This document shows positions 35,254 through 48,239 of a DNA stretch of 64,000 nucleotides, piece after piece. Both the position numbers and the translations under genes were made by a program. This DNA is from Metarhizium brunneum (lineage: Eukaryota > Ascomycota > Sordariomycetes > Hypocreales > Clavicipitaceae): positions 2,778,133 through 2,842,132 of the forward strand of contig NC_089428.1 in NCBI RefSeq assembly GCF_013426205.1. The letters run 5' to 3'. The notes beneath the pieces were generated by a model, which saw nothing but the letters and a program-made list of their open reading frames with translations, ran no database searches and was not told the origin of the DNA. Position 1 is the stretch's first letter. The number at the start of each line of letters is the position of its first letter.

Positions 35254-36997
35254 TTAAACACCAGAATCGTCTTGAATTATATTATTACTTTGCTGGAACG
35301 ATGACCAAGCGGCACAACCTGCATTGAGCTCGTCTTGATTGATAATAGCAGGTATTTCATTAGCACGCTCAATAATCTGAAGTGAAAATCCCATGTCGAC
35401 GTGGTATCCGATATGACAATGCATGAGCCATACACCGGGATTATCTGTAACAAAACCAATAACAAGGTAGCCCGATCCGGGAAGGAGAGCAGTGTCTCGC
35501 CTCGGGGGGTTCTTGGTTTTTAGAGGCGAAATACCGGGCAAGTAGGGCCCAACACCTTGACCAAGCACAAAGAAGTCGTGCCCATGTAAATGGATAGGAT
35601 GAGCTACAAACAAAGGGTTCTTGATAACCAAGTAAAACGTCTTGTTAGCCTCGGGCAGCTCGATAACCGAGTCGTTTTTCTGAAAAGTAGTTTCGTGGCG
35701 CAGTATCTTGCTCAGTGTTGGATCATGCTAATCGATCAGCATTGGGGCGTCCTTTAAGGTCCAGTACCAAATTCCATCTATTTTATCAAAGCTTGTAGTC
35801 TCAGAGACGCTCACATCTGGTTGCTGCACGTTTTCTGCAATGTACGGCACAGCATTCATAGTTTGGTCGCCGCATAGTTGAGAATACAAATAGGGTAAGG
35901 TGGATGGTTGCGTCCAGTTGTCGTCATAATGCACAATAGCCCGAATGTCATTAAACTTCCAGTTTGGATCGCCACATAACCCGAGAGGTATAGACCGCAT
36001 CCAAAACTGCCGTGCCGTAGCAGCTTGATTGGCGGTGACCAAGATATCATATCGTTGACCCATGGTTATGTCTAGGATTTTGACAGTATAAGGCTTCACG
36101 GGAACAAGATCGTGAGCTATAATTGTCATATCATGGTTGTCTATCATGAACTTGAAATGTGAGATAATGGCAGCGTTGACTAACCGCAGGCGGTACGTCT
36201 TTTTCGCTTCGAAGCGGATGTTGAGGCGCTGGCCAGTATTACCATATGTGTTGGTGCCGTTAATCAAGCCCGTCCCTAGCGGCGGGGTGAGAAAGTCGGT
36301 CCTGTGAACAGTAGAACGCTGGTTTGCGGTGGCATGATCCCAGTCGTTCAGGAAGAGCGGGCCCAAGTCCTCGTCATAATTTGCTGTTGCAGGACCATTA
36401 ATAACGATGCCGCCAAATACTCCTTCCCACGCTTGTAGCCCGAAATGTGAATGGTACCAAGTAGACCCATACTGCATCGCCCTCCAAGTGTAGGTTATAG
36501 TGTCGTTGACTGGTGTAGGACACTGTGTCATAGAAACTACTCCGTCGTTTTGGTTGTTAAATAGTTGACGTATACCGTGGAAGTGTATGCTTGTGCCATT
36601 CTTGGAGGTATGAAGAGAGTTCTTTACATGAACAATGACGGTGTCGCCCCAATCTGCGAAAAGAGTAGGCCCAGGGATAGTACCATTTGCAGCTAACAAG
36701 ACGTCAGCGAAAAATCACAACTAGCTCAAGTCGAGGCGAAGTACCCATGGCTGGCCTCGACACTCCGTCCGGCGCAGCGATGATATCCACGATATCCAGC
36801 CAATACTCCCTGGTTACACCCGTATCCGGAACCTCACGAGTATAATCCGTCTTTATGGAGTGAGAGCACCATGCCGACCGATCTGCAGGGGTGTTGCCTG
36901 AGCATGGTGAGGACGATCGCCGGTCAAACCGGGAAGGTGCAAATGCAGTAGCGCCGAGAATGTAGGCGGTGACGATAGTTACTGCCTTTACCAACAT
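35254..36997 (-). pseudogene. Secreted ascomycete laccase (multicopper oxidase) with one in-frame stop
   Basis: Exon 1 (36997-36745) starts with a signal peptide of about 20 residues. A 52-nt intron (36744-36693, branch CTGAC, acceptor GTTAG) leads to exon 2 (36692-35254). All four copper motifs are present: HFHG, WYHSHFG, HPIHLHGHDF and HCHIGYHVDMGF. The end DSGV is the C-terminal plug typical of ascomycete laccases, and the length, about 563 codons, is normal. A TAG at 35730-35728 sits where relatives have Trp, and the frame continues perfectly after it. TGG to TAG equals C-to-T before A on the other strand, a RIP-type change. Either a very recent pseudogene, a read-through case, or a sequence error. 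The family oxidises phenols outside the cell. Confidence 0.88.
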
Positions 36998-38452
36998 GGC
37001 TAATATGCGATAATCTGTAGGGCCTGATGCGGGTGGAGCCGAAGTTGCAAAGTTGATGCCAGAAAATAATAGAGTTGAAACGTTTGACACCCAATAAGAC
37101 GGCTTTGACTGATCTTCGAATCACAATAAAAAAGAATGCAGGATAATGAGAATGACACACAAAAAGATATTAAATAGAAATTAGAAAGGTCGAGACTATC
37201 GGGGTAGGTAGAGATATATACGAATTCTAGAGCAGAGCTCAAGCGTTCACGGCAAGAGTTGTTACGACATGTTGATATAAAAATGAACAACTTTTAGAGC
37301 TAGCTCTACCAGACGCTATTAAAAGCTAAGTGCGTCTGCAAGGTAGGAAAAAAACCTGTTTTATTATCTTTCAAGCCTATTTACCTGTTTAAACACACGA
37401 CTATTAGGTTATTAACTCTATTTAATAACAAGAACCAGTCAGTACCTGAAACACCCCGCAGGTCCGTGCTGGATTGTTGGCTGCCGCAGCGGGGCTCACA
37501 TGGCACCTGGGTGTTTCGGGGTCTAAGCGACTATCTAATCGGATCCAAATTAGTATTAAAGTTGGTTAGGCGGGTACTGGAAGACTCTAGGCGAGGTGTC
37601 TGTCAGCACTAGGCTCTGCGTGATAAAGAGGACCGAGCACTTGAGGAAAGTTGCAGTTGACATGTGGGGAAAAAACCGTTGGCGGCAAATGCGTGACTTG
37701 TTGCCGTCAATATATCAGGGTGTGGTTGTGATGGCAGAGTAACTAGGGAGATGTGGCAGGAATCCTCGCTGCGAGATAGCTATTAATAATAAATTAGGTG
37801 TCAACTGGTTAATATTATCGTGACTGTATTCACATTGAATCTCTGGCATAGCTGGGAACCCCCTAGCTCTTACAGGCTTAGAGTCTCCCTTTTATACCAG
37901 ATATATCCAGAGGGCATAGCTAGGGCACAGGTCGAGCCTGGCCAGGAGCTCCGCGTGGGTCCCGCGTGGCCCCTGCGTTAGCCCCTTGATGTTCGTGATT
38001 AGTCTCTGATATTAGAAGGCGCCAAGACAGACTTGACGGATAGCTATAGAAGCTGGCCAGCACAGATAATGCCCTCGGGATACGCTATAGCATGTGTCTT
38101 GAGGAATAAAAGGAGCCTTGATAACTTTTCATGCATCTAGGGATACCCTGGGTAGCATTGCCAATACACAGCTCCCAATACAGGCTACTGTTACAAGCAC
38201 ATACTAGTTGCTACGCTAGGATCTGGCTATCCCCAAAAGCAATAAGTGAGAACATTTGAAGTCTTGTGGAAAAAGAGAGTCTGCCTACTTATTCGGGTTG
38301 GTAGCCTAGGGCTAACTACTAGCAAACTTATAGGTTAGGGAATCCTAGACACTTGAAGCAAACCCAAAAGAGCATAAAGGGGGAATGTAGGCACGTATTT
38401 GCAGGGGCGACATTACGGAAAGTGGGAAGCATAAATTCTCTGGCCAGTCTAA
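36998..38452. other. Intergenic region between laccase and PKS remnant
   Basis: About 1.45 kb without a supportable gene. The part next to 36997 is the expected laccase promoter. A 9-bp inverted repeat, GAAACACCC at 37448-37456 and GGGTGTTTC at 37509-37517, could be a small hairpin or transposon trace; nothing else stands out. Confidence 0.45.
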
Positions 38453-41400
38453 TCATGAAGTTTTCCCCATACGCAATCTAATATCCTCGGCTAGGTGGAA
38501 TAGTAATGGGCTCTGTACAATGGAAATGGTGCTTAATTCCACGCCGATCTGCTGGCGAATCCAGTTACGCACTTCCATGGCGACTAGTGAGTCAATTCCA
38601 AGATTCTCCAGCGGTCGGTCCAGCGGGATATCGTTCTCATCCTTGATGAGAAAATTGGCCAAGGCAGCAGTCAGCGCACAAGCTATAGTGGCGGTTCGGT
38701 CCGCGTTATTCGTCAAAGGCGCCAGAGTGGCTCGCAGAGAGTCGCGCAGAGGACATGTCTGTTTCCCACCAGTGTTGGATAAGACCTCCAGGTTGTGGTA
38801 AATGCTCATACGCGCGTCGCGCCGCCAAGGCACGCGGCTGAGCGGCGATGAGATGGGGACGGTGGTGTTCAGCCCCAAGAGCACTTGGCCGGGGCTCCGG
38901 TATGTCATACATGCATCGCCAGGCTGCGAGCCCAGCTGCCCGGTTGCCACTTGAGTCGGCTGAGATGCCCTCAGAGCCAAAACGAGTGCGTCGAGCAGGT
39001 TCTGCTCCCGTAGGATGCGCATGCCCATCCGGCCGAGGTTTTCGAGAAGGTCGTGGTTCTGCGACGCAAAGCCCACATCGCCCATGACGCCGAGATCGAT
39101 GACGGAGGCCACGAGCCCTTGGCCATGGCGGAAATGCACAAAGGCATCCAGAAAAGTGTTGGCTGCTGCGTAGTTGGCCTGGCCCCACTGGCCGACAATT
39201 CCACTGCAAGACGACAAGAGGACGAAGAATTCCAACTCGTTGATGTCTGAGATGGCTTCATGCAAGTGCCACGTGCCGCGGACCCTGGGCTCGACTGCTG
39301 TGTTCCAGTCGGCGAAGGACATGTCGGCAAACGCCACGTCCCTCAGGACCATGGCCAGGTTGATTACGCCTGCGAGGGCTCTAGAAGCAGTCACCTCGTT
39401 ATCCACAGCTCTTTGGACGTCGGCCTTGTTGCTGACACTGCCTTTAACCAGCAACACTTGACAGCCCTGCGAGTGCAACTCTTTGACGAAGCCATCAGTT
39501 TGGGGCCCCTTTTGACAAGATCTCGAGAGGAATACGAGGGATCGCGCGCCCTTCTCTACCATCCAGGTGGCGAGCGCTCGCCCAAGTCCACCAAGACCTC
39601 CTACCAGCAGATAGGTGCGGTCCGACCGAAACTGGAATGATGGCGTTGGCATCGTCGGCCGATCCAGCTCCCGAGCATCACGGGGCATCCTGACGACCAT
39701 CTTGCCAATGTGCCTAGCCGTCTGCATCATCCGCAAGGCGTCCTGGACCTGGACTGCCTCGAAAGTGTTGGAGACGGTCGGACCTCGGATACGTCCCTCA
39801 CGTATCCATCCTACACAGCGCTCCAAGAGAGCGGCGGCCTTGTGTGGACGTGCCTGCAAGACCAGGCGTAGCTCAAGACCGGTAAAGGTGCGGTTGGCCT
39901 CGAAAGGTGCCATGGCCAGCATAGCTCGCCGTTGGAAGTCTCGCTTGCCGATTTCCACCATGATGCCGAACTCAGCAACGCACTGCCACGACGCTTGAAG
40001 CAGGTCTCCAGACAGCGAATTAAGTACGACGTCTACTCCCCTGCCATCTGTGGCACGCAAGACATTAGGAAGGAAGGATGAGTCCCGCGAGTTGAATATG
40101 TGCGAGGGTGGAATCCCATAGTTTGCTGCGAGATGGTTGCGCTTCACATCGCTCCCCACGGTGCAGTATATCTGTGCCGGTGTCAGTACGCACCAGATAT
40201 AATGTATTGTCTACGTCTAGTCATGTCCTTGTGTACCCATTGCGACTCACCTGAGCACCAAGCATCTTCGCAATCTGTATCGCCGCGAGGCCGACTCCCC
40301 CACAGGCTGCATGAATGAGGACAGACTGCGGCACAGCATCTTGTAAGTATCCAGAGTCAACCAATACCTAGGTTCAAATCATGGGCTTATTACACACCTG
40401 GCCACATTTCAAATCGGCCTTGTCCACCAGCGCCATGAGAGCTGTGGTGTAGACGCACGGCAATGCTGCGCCTTGCTCGAAAGACATCGAGTCGTCCATT
40501 TTAACGCACAACGCCGCATTCACTGTGTGGATTGTCTTGAAGCACCCGCTTCCGAGATACATGACATCACCGCCGACGGAGAAGCGAAAGACCCCAGGCC
40601 CTACAGCTCGGACAACGCCGCTTCCCTCGAATCCCATCTCGCTGGGGCTGTTTCCAATGATACCCAAGGCAATAAGAAAGTCCTAGCACCGTCCGAGTCA
40701 GAACTTTGATGCGGCTTGTGACTGAGATTGGGATTCGTGTCTGGAAAAGCTAAATTCGCAAATGCTCGTTGGACAAGAGCCCGGGAATCGACAATACATA
40801 CCCGGAAGTTTAGTCCGACAGCCCGAGTCTCAACAACAATGTCACCCTCGGCGGGGAACGGCTGCTTCCACCTTTGCTCCAAGTCATCGTATGTAGCAGG
40901 CCCAGCATCTTCATGGTGATGTGCCTGTCAGTCGTCAAATCGTAAGTTTCGCAGTCATCCCCCCACTGAGTCGATTAAAATGCCTCGGAAATCGTTTGCC
41001 GGTGCAGTCGTGGGACAAGAACCTCCCCCTTGATGATGGCATACTCGTAGTCGGGGTCAATGGATTCACGATTGTTCAGCTGCTCTGACCCGGCGTGCTG
41101 TAGGATCCTGCCTACGGCGCTAGCTGCGGCCACGGCCCGATGTCGTTGTCTCGTCCACTTCGATTGTAAAGAATGGGAGGGATCGCTCGTTCCGTACAGT
41201 CCTGGCGAGACCAAGTACCATAGCTGCCCGTGGATCTTTTACGTCGCCCACCTGCGAAGCGGGTGTCACCCCGAGAATCTTGGCCTTGTGCGAGGACAAA
41301 TACTCCTTGATAGTGTCGAAAGTCTCCTCCGTCATTTCGTGGAGTACAGGTACCTCGAGGTCTAATAGTGAAATAATATCGTTGTGAGCGGGTAACTCTT

Positions 41401-44400
41401 GTCTGAAATGACAGATATTGACAGCTACATCGAGAGACTCTAGGCATTGATGCATCTCAGAAACGTATAGACTATTAGGAGAGTAGCACAGTACGCTGAC
41501 TGCCAATAGACTAGCGTGTCGACTCTCACGGCTGACTAAAATGCCAGTGTTGACATGATATGGCGCTGAATCATCAAGGACGATAACTTCAGGCTTCGAA
41601 AAGCCGGCATGAAGCAACTCCTTGGTCCACCTTTCCGGCGAAACGTACGGCTGATCCACGCGGTTGTCTTGGGCCCCGAGCCACCAGCCATGGAGGAATC
41701 CCTGAACAAGATTGAGATTACCATTCATGTTCTGTAAGTGCAACAGACGAATATGTAGTATGCTCACCATGACATAATTAAAGACCATTACATCTGAAGT
41801 GAGTAAGGAGGTATCAGCATTCCGTGCTGTGTTGCCGCCAGTTGTCGGTGGTCCTTGGTATTAAGGGGGATGTTGTCGCAACAGGGTACACTCACCAGGA
41901 CAGAGTTCTTCTAAGAATAGCCGCCCCCCCCGGCCTGAGAAGGTTACGCATGTTTTCGAGAGTCTCATTCAAGTATGTGGTGGCATGGATAACCTAATGA
42001 AGTTACAAAGTCAGCAGGGTTGCAAACATGGGCATCTGGCGAGGGGGTGAAAATAATATGAGCCTACGTTCGCGGCGATAATCAAATCGTAGCTGCCCGG
42101 CTGGAAGCCTTGCTGAGCTGGGTCTGCTGCAACATCCAACACGGCATACTCAATTTTCTCATGGCTAGCAAATCTTTGCTTAGCAGCAGGTATAAACCCG
42201 GCTGATACGTCGATGTACGTGTAGACACGATAGAGGCATTCTCCGTACGAAGACGTAAGTGCACGCAGAACACGAGCTGTTGTTCCTCCTGTGCCGGCGC
42301 CGACCTCGAGGATACGCATGTGCGGGTTTGTGTTGGCACAGAGCTTGAGAAGATCTGCCGAGTCCATTGAGATTGCGTCGTAGAATTCGGCGAGCACGTT
42401 GTCCTCCATGAGAATGTGCAAAGGGTGTGTCTCGCCGCTGAAAATGGCTGGTGCTACCGAGAAGAGCTTATCAACTGCCTTTGCCAAGATAGCATATGGC
42501 GATGAAGAGAGTATGGCCATGATTTCTTTGATACGCTCAAGTCTTTGTTCTGCGCTCTTCTCCTCCAAGCGCTTGTTTTTGTCTACAAACTTGTTAGTCC
42601 CCTGCTTATAGTTCTCAATCTGCTGTTGCATCCAAACCGAGAATTTGACGAGATTCTCCGCAGTCTTTCCGTTGGTCTCGATGCCCTTATCGTGGTCGAG
42701 CATGCATAGGAGAGTGAGTTCCTCCAGCAGTGGCCATTCCATTACGCGCGGTGCCGGTCAACGGAAACGGCTCCCCAGATCTGCGAAGTCGCTGTGAGGC
42801 ATCCACTCGAGCTGCGTGATTAGAGGCATCTCTTCCTCGTCTGCATCCCTATCACTTCTGCTGGTAAGGGCGCTTGTCTTGAGGCCTTTCAGGCTGATGC
42901 ACGTAGTGGTCAGGCGTTCGTCACCCTCGGCACTCTGAGCCACAAGGTTACCCGTGAAGGAGCCTCGCTCCAGTGCATTATCAACATGGGCCACGACGCT
43001 CAGGGTCTGGCTCATTGGACAAGGACACACGACCATTTCCTCAATGAAGGTCGGTACTGAAACCTGGCTTATGTTTCGGCGTATGCCCCGACATGATGCC
43101 ACGGTGAAGAGCTGGAAGCACTGGTCGATGACAGACGGGTGCAGCACGTACCTGGAACATTTTGAATCGCTGGGTAGAATGCTCGTATCCACGGTGGCTT
43201 TGGCTTTGGTCGCTGTTGTCGCTGCTGTGATGCCTTGCATGCCCTCGAAGAGCCCAGTGTAATTGAATCCGATGCGTCGCAGACCCATGTACCAGGCCTT
43301 GTCATCTACAATTCATGGGAACGAAGCGTTTTGAGGGCCCACTTGACAAGGAGGTGTAAAAGATTTGTCTTTGAAGACTCTTGTCTCGCCGAAGGAGTTC
43401 CTCATTCACCTCGTTCCATCAAAGGAACTGATTGCAAACTGATACCATGTGGTGGTCTCAGACGCGTCAATCATGATAGGCTTCAGACTGGTGATGAGCT
43501 CTACGGTACTGTTCATCTTGAGTATCCTCGCCGAGGCGATGTGTAAGTTTTTGATGCTGAAAGTGGTTTCATGGCTCTCATGTACTACCTCGTGAAGTTG
43601 CAGAAGAGCCTCTCCGACCATGGCGATGTACCCGGCGGCAGGAAGCACAATCTGTCCATTGACCTCGTGTCCGGCCAACCAGGGTACATCTTCAAGGGCG
43701 AGGGAATTCCTCCAAACAGGTTCGTTGGCTGCCGTCTCGACGATCCTATTCCCGAGAAGCTCATGCGGAGGATGTTTTCGAAACCTCCACTCGCGGGAGA
43801 CTCTTGACTCAGCTCAGTGAGCCGTGCTTTGCTTCCCACTATACGGGGGCAAATCTCTGACGAAGTCGCCGGGTGGGCAGAGAAGCGAGTAATCCAGTGA
43901 GATGCCTTGTTGGTAGAGCTTACCGGCGAGATGCATCAGGCTTTCCTGGCAACGCTTACCCCTGAGGTGAGTGCCCATGTGACAGACGAATGTTGTGCCA
44001 CCAAGGGATCACGACTGCAGACATATGGCATAATTTGCTCTTCATAAGACTGTCCGTACTGAAGCATGTGATGAGAGTGATATGTATTGTCCACCCGTAG
44101 CAACCGGGCCAACACTCCGGGTTGCTCAGCCTTGAGTCTCTGGACGACCTCGTTGACGGCGTCTGTATCACCGGATATAGTGGTGCTCGATTGGCTTTTA
44201 TGACATGCCATGGCCACTCCAGGCACTAGATACGACGATACATCGCGCTGGCCGAGTCCTGTGGCAGCCACGGAACCTTTCTGGTCCGTCGATACATTGC
44301 TGGAACCGCGGAATGTTGCAGTAGCCATGGCAGCCTCTGCCGAGATGGCGCCGCTGGCGTACGCGGCAGCTATCTCACCAGATGAATGCCCCAAGGCGAC

Positions 44401-46741
44401 GTCTGGCATTACTCCCCACGAGCGAAGCACGTCGACCAAGGCTATCTGTAGAGCCACGCAGACGGGGTGGCCAAGCTCGGCACAGTGGACTTGGCTGTCA
44501 TCTGCCACCTTGCGCAACTCATGCTAAATCTTCCATGGTGGCGGTGTAGGAAGCGTCAGTAAAAACCCGTCCAGCTTCCGGATCGTTTCCCGGAATATAG
44601 AATTTGTGTCCAACAGGTCTCTGCCCATTCCAGGCCATTGAGCCCCCTGCCCCGTGAAGACCCAAACTACCTTGGTGCAGCCAGACTGATATTTGATGGT
44701 TTGCTTCGTAGAGATGTTAAGACTTGGGCCATCACTGCCAGCCACAGCGAAGGCTCGGTGAGGACGGTGTCCCCGCCTGTTAGCCAGCGTGTAAGCGAGG
44801 TCACGCAGCCTGACCTTGCTGTAGCACCCTTAGTAACAGCGCTGTTAGTAAGAGACTCAGCTGTAGGAGCACGGTTGGTGATGGGACCATTAGGAAGAGC
44901 GCTGTTCGTAGGCGAATCATTGCCATCAGTACCGTTGGTAGTAAAACTATTATTTGGAATAGGTACCACGGAGGGAACAGTGCCGCTCTTAATAGCACCA
45001 TGGAAGTTTTTTACACTTTCAGTTCCTTTGCTCATATCTATTTGGAAATTATTAGCCATGGTTGACTGGTGAGACATCAATTAGTTGGGAAATAGCAGGT
45101 GGTGTATGGCCTGGCTAGAAAGCCGTCGAATGTGAAGCGCGACTCACGCTGAATACATGCTTGCGATGTGATGCCAAATTGCTTCGGCGATTCGATGATG
45201 ACCTGTGCAGTCTTAGCTATCTGTACAGTCTGCATGGTGCCTGCTCCGTTACTGCAATGAAGGTACGAGCTACTGCGAACTTACATGTGCATTAACACCC
45301 CCTGTACCGAATGAGTTTACACTCACTCTTTCCGCACGTCGTTTAGGCCATGACTCCAGCTCCGTAGGAACATGGAGTTTGCGCTCCTCAAAAGGGACTG
45401 TAGGCGGATGAGCATTTTCGTTCCAGGCATACACACATCCATGACTCACTCTTTGGGTTTGGCGTTTCAAAGTTGATGTTCGGCAGTATCGTGCCATGCT
45501 CCAGAACCAGAACATTCTTGATCAAACTCGTCAATCCTGCAGCGCCTTCTGAATGACCGACATTGGGTTTGACCTGTGGCATGTTAGTATGTGTAATTTA
45601 CTACCTCGGTCAGGGGACAATTGTGACGAACTGACGTAATAACGATACCGTCATCGCCGAAGCAATCCGCCACAGCTTGGGCCTCCAACGGATCGCCAAC
45701 AGGGGTACCTGTGCCATGGCACTCAACTATGGCCGTTTCTGACAAGTCTTTAATGCCAGCGGCAGCGTATATGCGACGTATCAAGGCCGCTTGTGCAAGA
45801 GGACTCGGGGTAAGCATACCAGGCGTCCGGCCATCGCTGTTCACTCCAATCCCGCGAATAACTGCCCGGATAGGGTCTTTGTCTCGCAAGGCGTAGGTGA
45901 GTTTCTTAACCAGTATCATGTTGACAGCCTCGCCGCGAGCATAACTGTCTGCTTCAGCATCAAACGTCCGGCACTGACCCATCGGCGAGAGTAGTCCCAT
46001 GTCATTGAGGGCTATCCATGTAGTTGGCGAGAACATCAAGCTAGTGCCTCCCACCAGCGCACTATCGCACTCGCCATTCCGGATTGCGAGACATGCGAGA
46101 TCAAGGCAAACGAGCGATGACGAACAAGCCGTCTTCACCGTCATGCTGGGGCCGCGTAGGTCAAACTCATACGAGACTCTGTTGCTCATGGCAAAATCCC
46201 CGAACCCGGTAGCGCGGTAACCACCCTTGTGCTGCGGCTCTTTGGCATTCACATCAGCCCAGTCCTCTCCAAATTCGCCCACATAGCATCCAACACTGCT
46301 ACCACGCCACGAAGATATGCCAGCGTTTTCGAAACATTCATATGCTACTTGGAGGAGTTGCCGTTGGGAAGGATCCAGACGCTCCAGCTGCGCCCTGGGT
46401 ATTGGGAAAACGGTCGTGTCGAACTGCTGGATATCCACGTCTTCCAGGAAGTATCCCCGGTTGATTGGAGTGGTTCCAACGTGACCAAATGAATCGTAAA
46501 ACCCGTGAATATTTAACCGGTCTTTAGGGGCTTCACAAAGCCCGCTTTTCTTGCGGGAAAGAAGGTTCCAGAAGTCATTTTCATTCCTTACACGCCCGGG
46601 GAGGCGCATCGCCATACCAATAATGGCGACTGGTTCGAAAGGCATAGGATCATGGCTATGGTTGTATATTTGGCCGTCGCCGTTGTTTTTCTGCGCTTTT
46701 TCATGGGCGACTATCCTATTATTAGGACTATGAACCGCCAT
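38453..46741 (-). pseudogene. Highly reducing polyketide synthase (KS-AT-DH-MT-ER-KR-ACP), broken
   Basis: KS (46741-45270; TACSSS, HGTGTPVGD, KPNVGH), AT (from 44745; GHSSG), DH (HEVNGQIVLP, later HPSVIDQ), C-methyltransferase (LEVGAGTGG near 42310), ER (CGGVGLAAIQ), KR (GGLGGLGRA) and ACP (LGIDSL) lie in standard order. Many gaps are genuine introns, for example 45631-45574, 45449-45398 and one splitting the ER before SVLIHAACGG. Others are lesions: in-frame stops at 44526-44524, 43816-43814, 43408-43406, 43315-43313, 42760-42758 and 40977-40975; an eight-G run (41924-41931) where seven would keep frame; frame jumps near 44830 and 41140; and loss of most of the AT C-terminal part near 43950. 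The ORF from KR to ACP (40159-38453) is intact. The family makes reduced, methylated aliphatic chains. Confidence 0.88.
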
Positions 46742-48239
46742 ATTCAGATTTTGGGTTCGATGTTGCAGGACAAGGCTAGCAAGGCCTTTAACATCGTACG
46801 AGATTATTACTGAATTGAGCTATTGCTTCAAGCCCTTTGTCCGAGCCCTTGTCACACACACAAATCAACTGTTTCAGCCTGCATGGAGTCTATAAGAGAC
46901 GACTGACTCGATTCGCACTCGACACCGTGTACGTAGACACAAGCTTCCATGACACTCGTATGGACCTGCTCCGTGCTCCGTCCTTTGATCCTCCCCGCAA
47001 AAATGCGACGCCGACAGCCATGGACCATGAAATCCCAAGCACAGAATATTGGGAACAGACAACTGGGTTTTTTGAGCTGTGCGGAAAGCTAATAAGGCAG
47101 CAAACGTAGGCGGTCCAAATAATACCGTCCCATCTGCTATCTCTATACTACACAACGACTTTTTATTGTGCACAAGCGGCTTACGACTTATTGTCCCGGG
47201 CAGAGTGGAGATGGTGGTGTTACATTACTAGTTCATACAGCCGGCGTTTTATCAATATTCCCCGAGCCCTTTCAATGTTGACATGGGCCTGACTCTTACA
47301 CGGGACTGGTCTGACTTTTACTACTTCTAATTCGCCTAAACTTTCGTGACCCGCTGGTACTTCCCCCAAAGGCGGTGTAGCCGGCTGCACTAACAGCAAT
47401 TGATACTTACACCGTGATCTCCCACTCTGGCATACATTCGCATTCCAGTTGAGATCACAGTCTTGCATTGTGAGCCAATACCATGACCAAATAGGGTAAA
47501 ATGTGGTGACATAGTTACAAGATAACACTACGCAATAGACCCTGGTTGATTTAAGACTTCAAAGCAATACAACTTGCACCCTCTCTATCATCCTGAGCCA
47601 ACATTGAATTCCCATTAACTCCTGGTCCTACGAATATGTACTTGCGTACTTTAACCACTACGGCAACAGTAGTGTACACGTATTATTATTCCTGCTATAA
47701 AAACTCGAGAAAGCCTATTTGCCTGTCGTCGGGTCAAGGTGGCAATAGATAACTTATTCCGGCTCGCTGCAGACGGTTGATTGTTAGCACCGTTGGTTTA
47801 ACGGAATCTACAGAGATGTCACGATCAAGGCCAGCCAGCGCATGGCCTAGGTACTTGCAGCGGAGACGGCAGAATCCGAAGCATCAATTGATGTTAACAG
47901 GAAACCATGCGGCCAATGAGAAGTGGTAAAAGTCATGCCCGTGTATCGATTGCCTTGTAATAATTGACAGCCCCACGGTTTGGACTCTAGCATAATTTAT
48001 GCCGTTATCAAGTTCGTTTCGCAAAGGTTCTATATCCACAACACAGCCTCCTGCGCATATACTCTGGATAGGGAAGGAGGCTAATAGTCCCCAGCCATGT
48101 TATTTGTCTTGACTGCAGTAAATTTACATATAAGCTTGGTCAAGCTCTCTTGTCAAACGTGTTTTTTGAGGTCCAAAGACAGCAGTCATTTATTCATCGT
48201 ACGCCAGTAACATTGAATCCTCTTTTCCTGATTTCTGAA
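46742..48239. other. Intergenic region, no supported gene
   Basis: About 1.5 kb between the divergent PKS remnant and the protease gene. It should carry both promoters. Short open frames on both strands show no family feature. Confidence 0.5.

Noticed and set aside
37448..37517. 9-bp inverted repeat as a transposon
   Set aside because: Arms are short, no target-site duplication or second copy was seen in the window; kept only as a remark.
45398..45631. KS frame breaks at about 45.6 and 45.4 kb as frameshifts
   Set aside because: Both are explained by introns with good donor, branch and acceptor sites that rebuild KPNVGH and the PNPK segment. Only the other PKS breaks count as lesions.
43406..46000. 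PKS lesions attributed to RIP as a whole
   Set aside because: Several stops are TGA that would need TGG-to-TGA or CGA-to-TGA changes, and indels are present; these are not the CpA-to-TpA signature.
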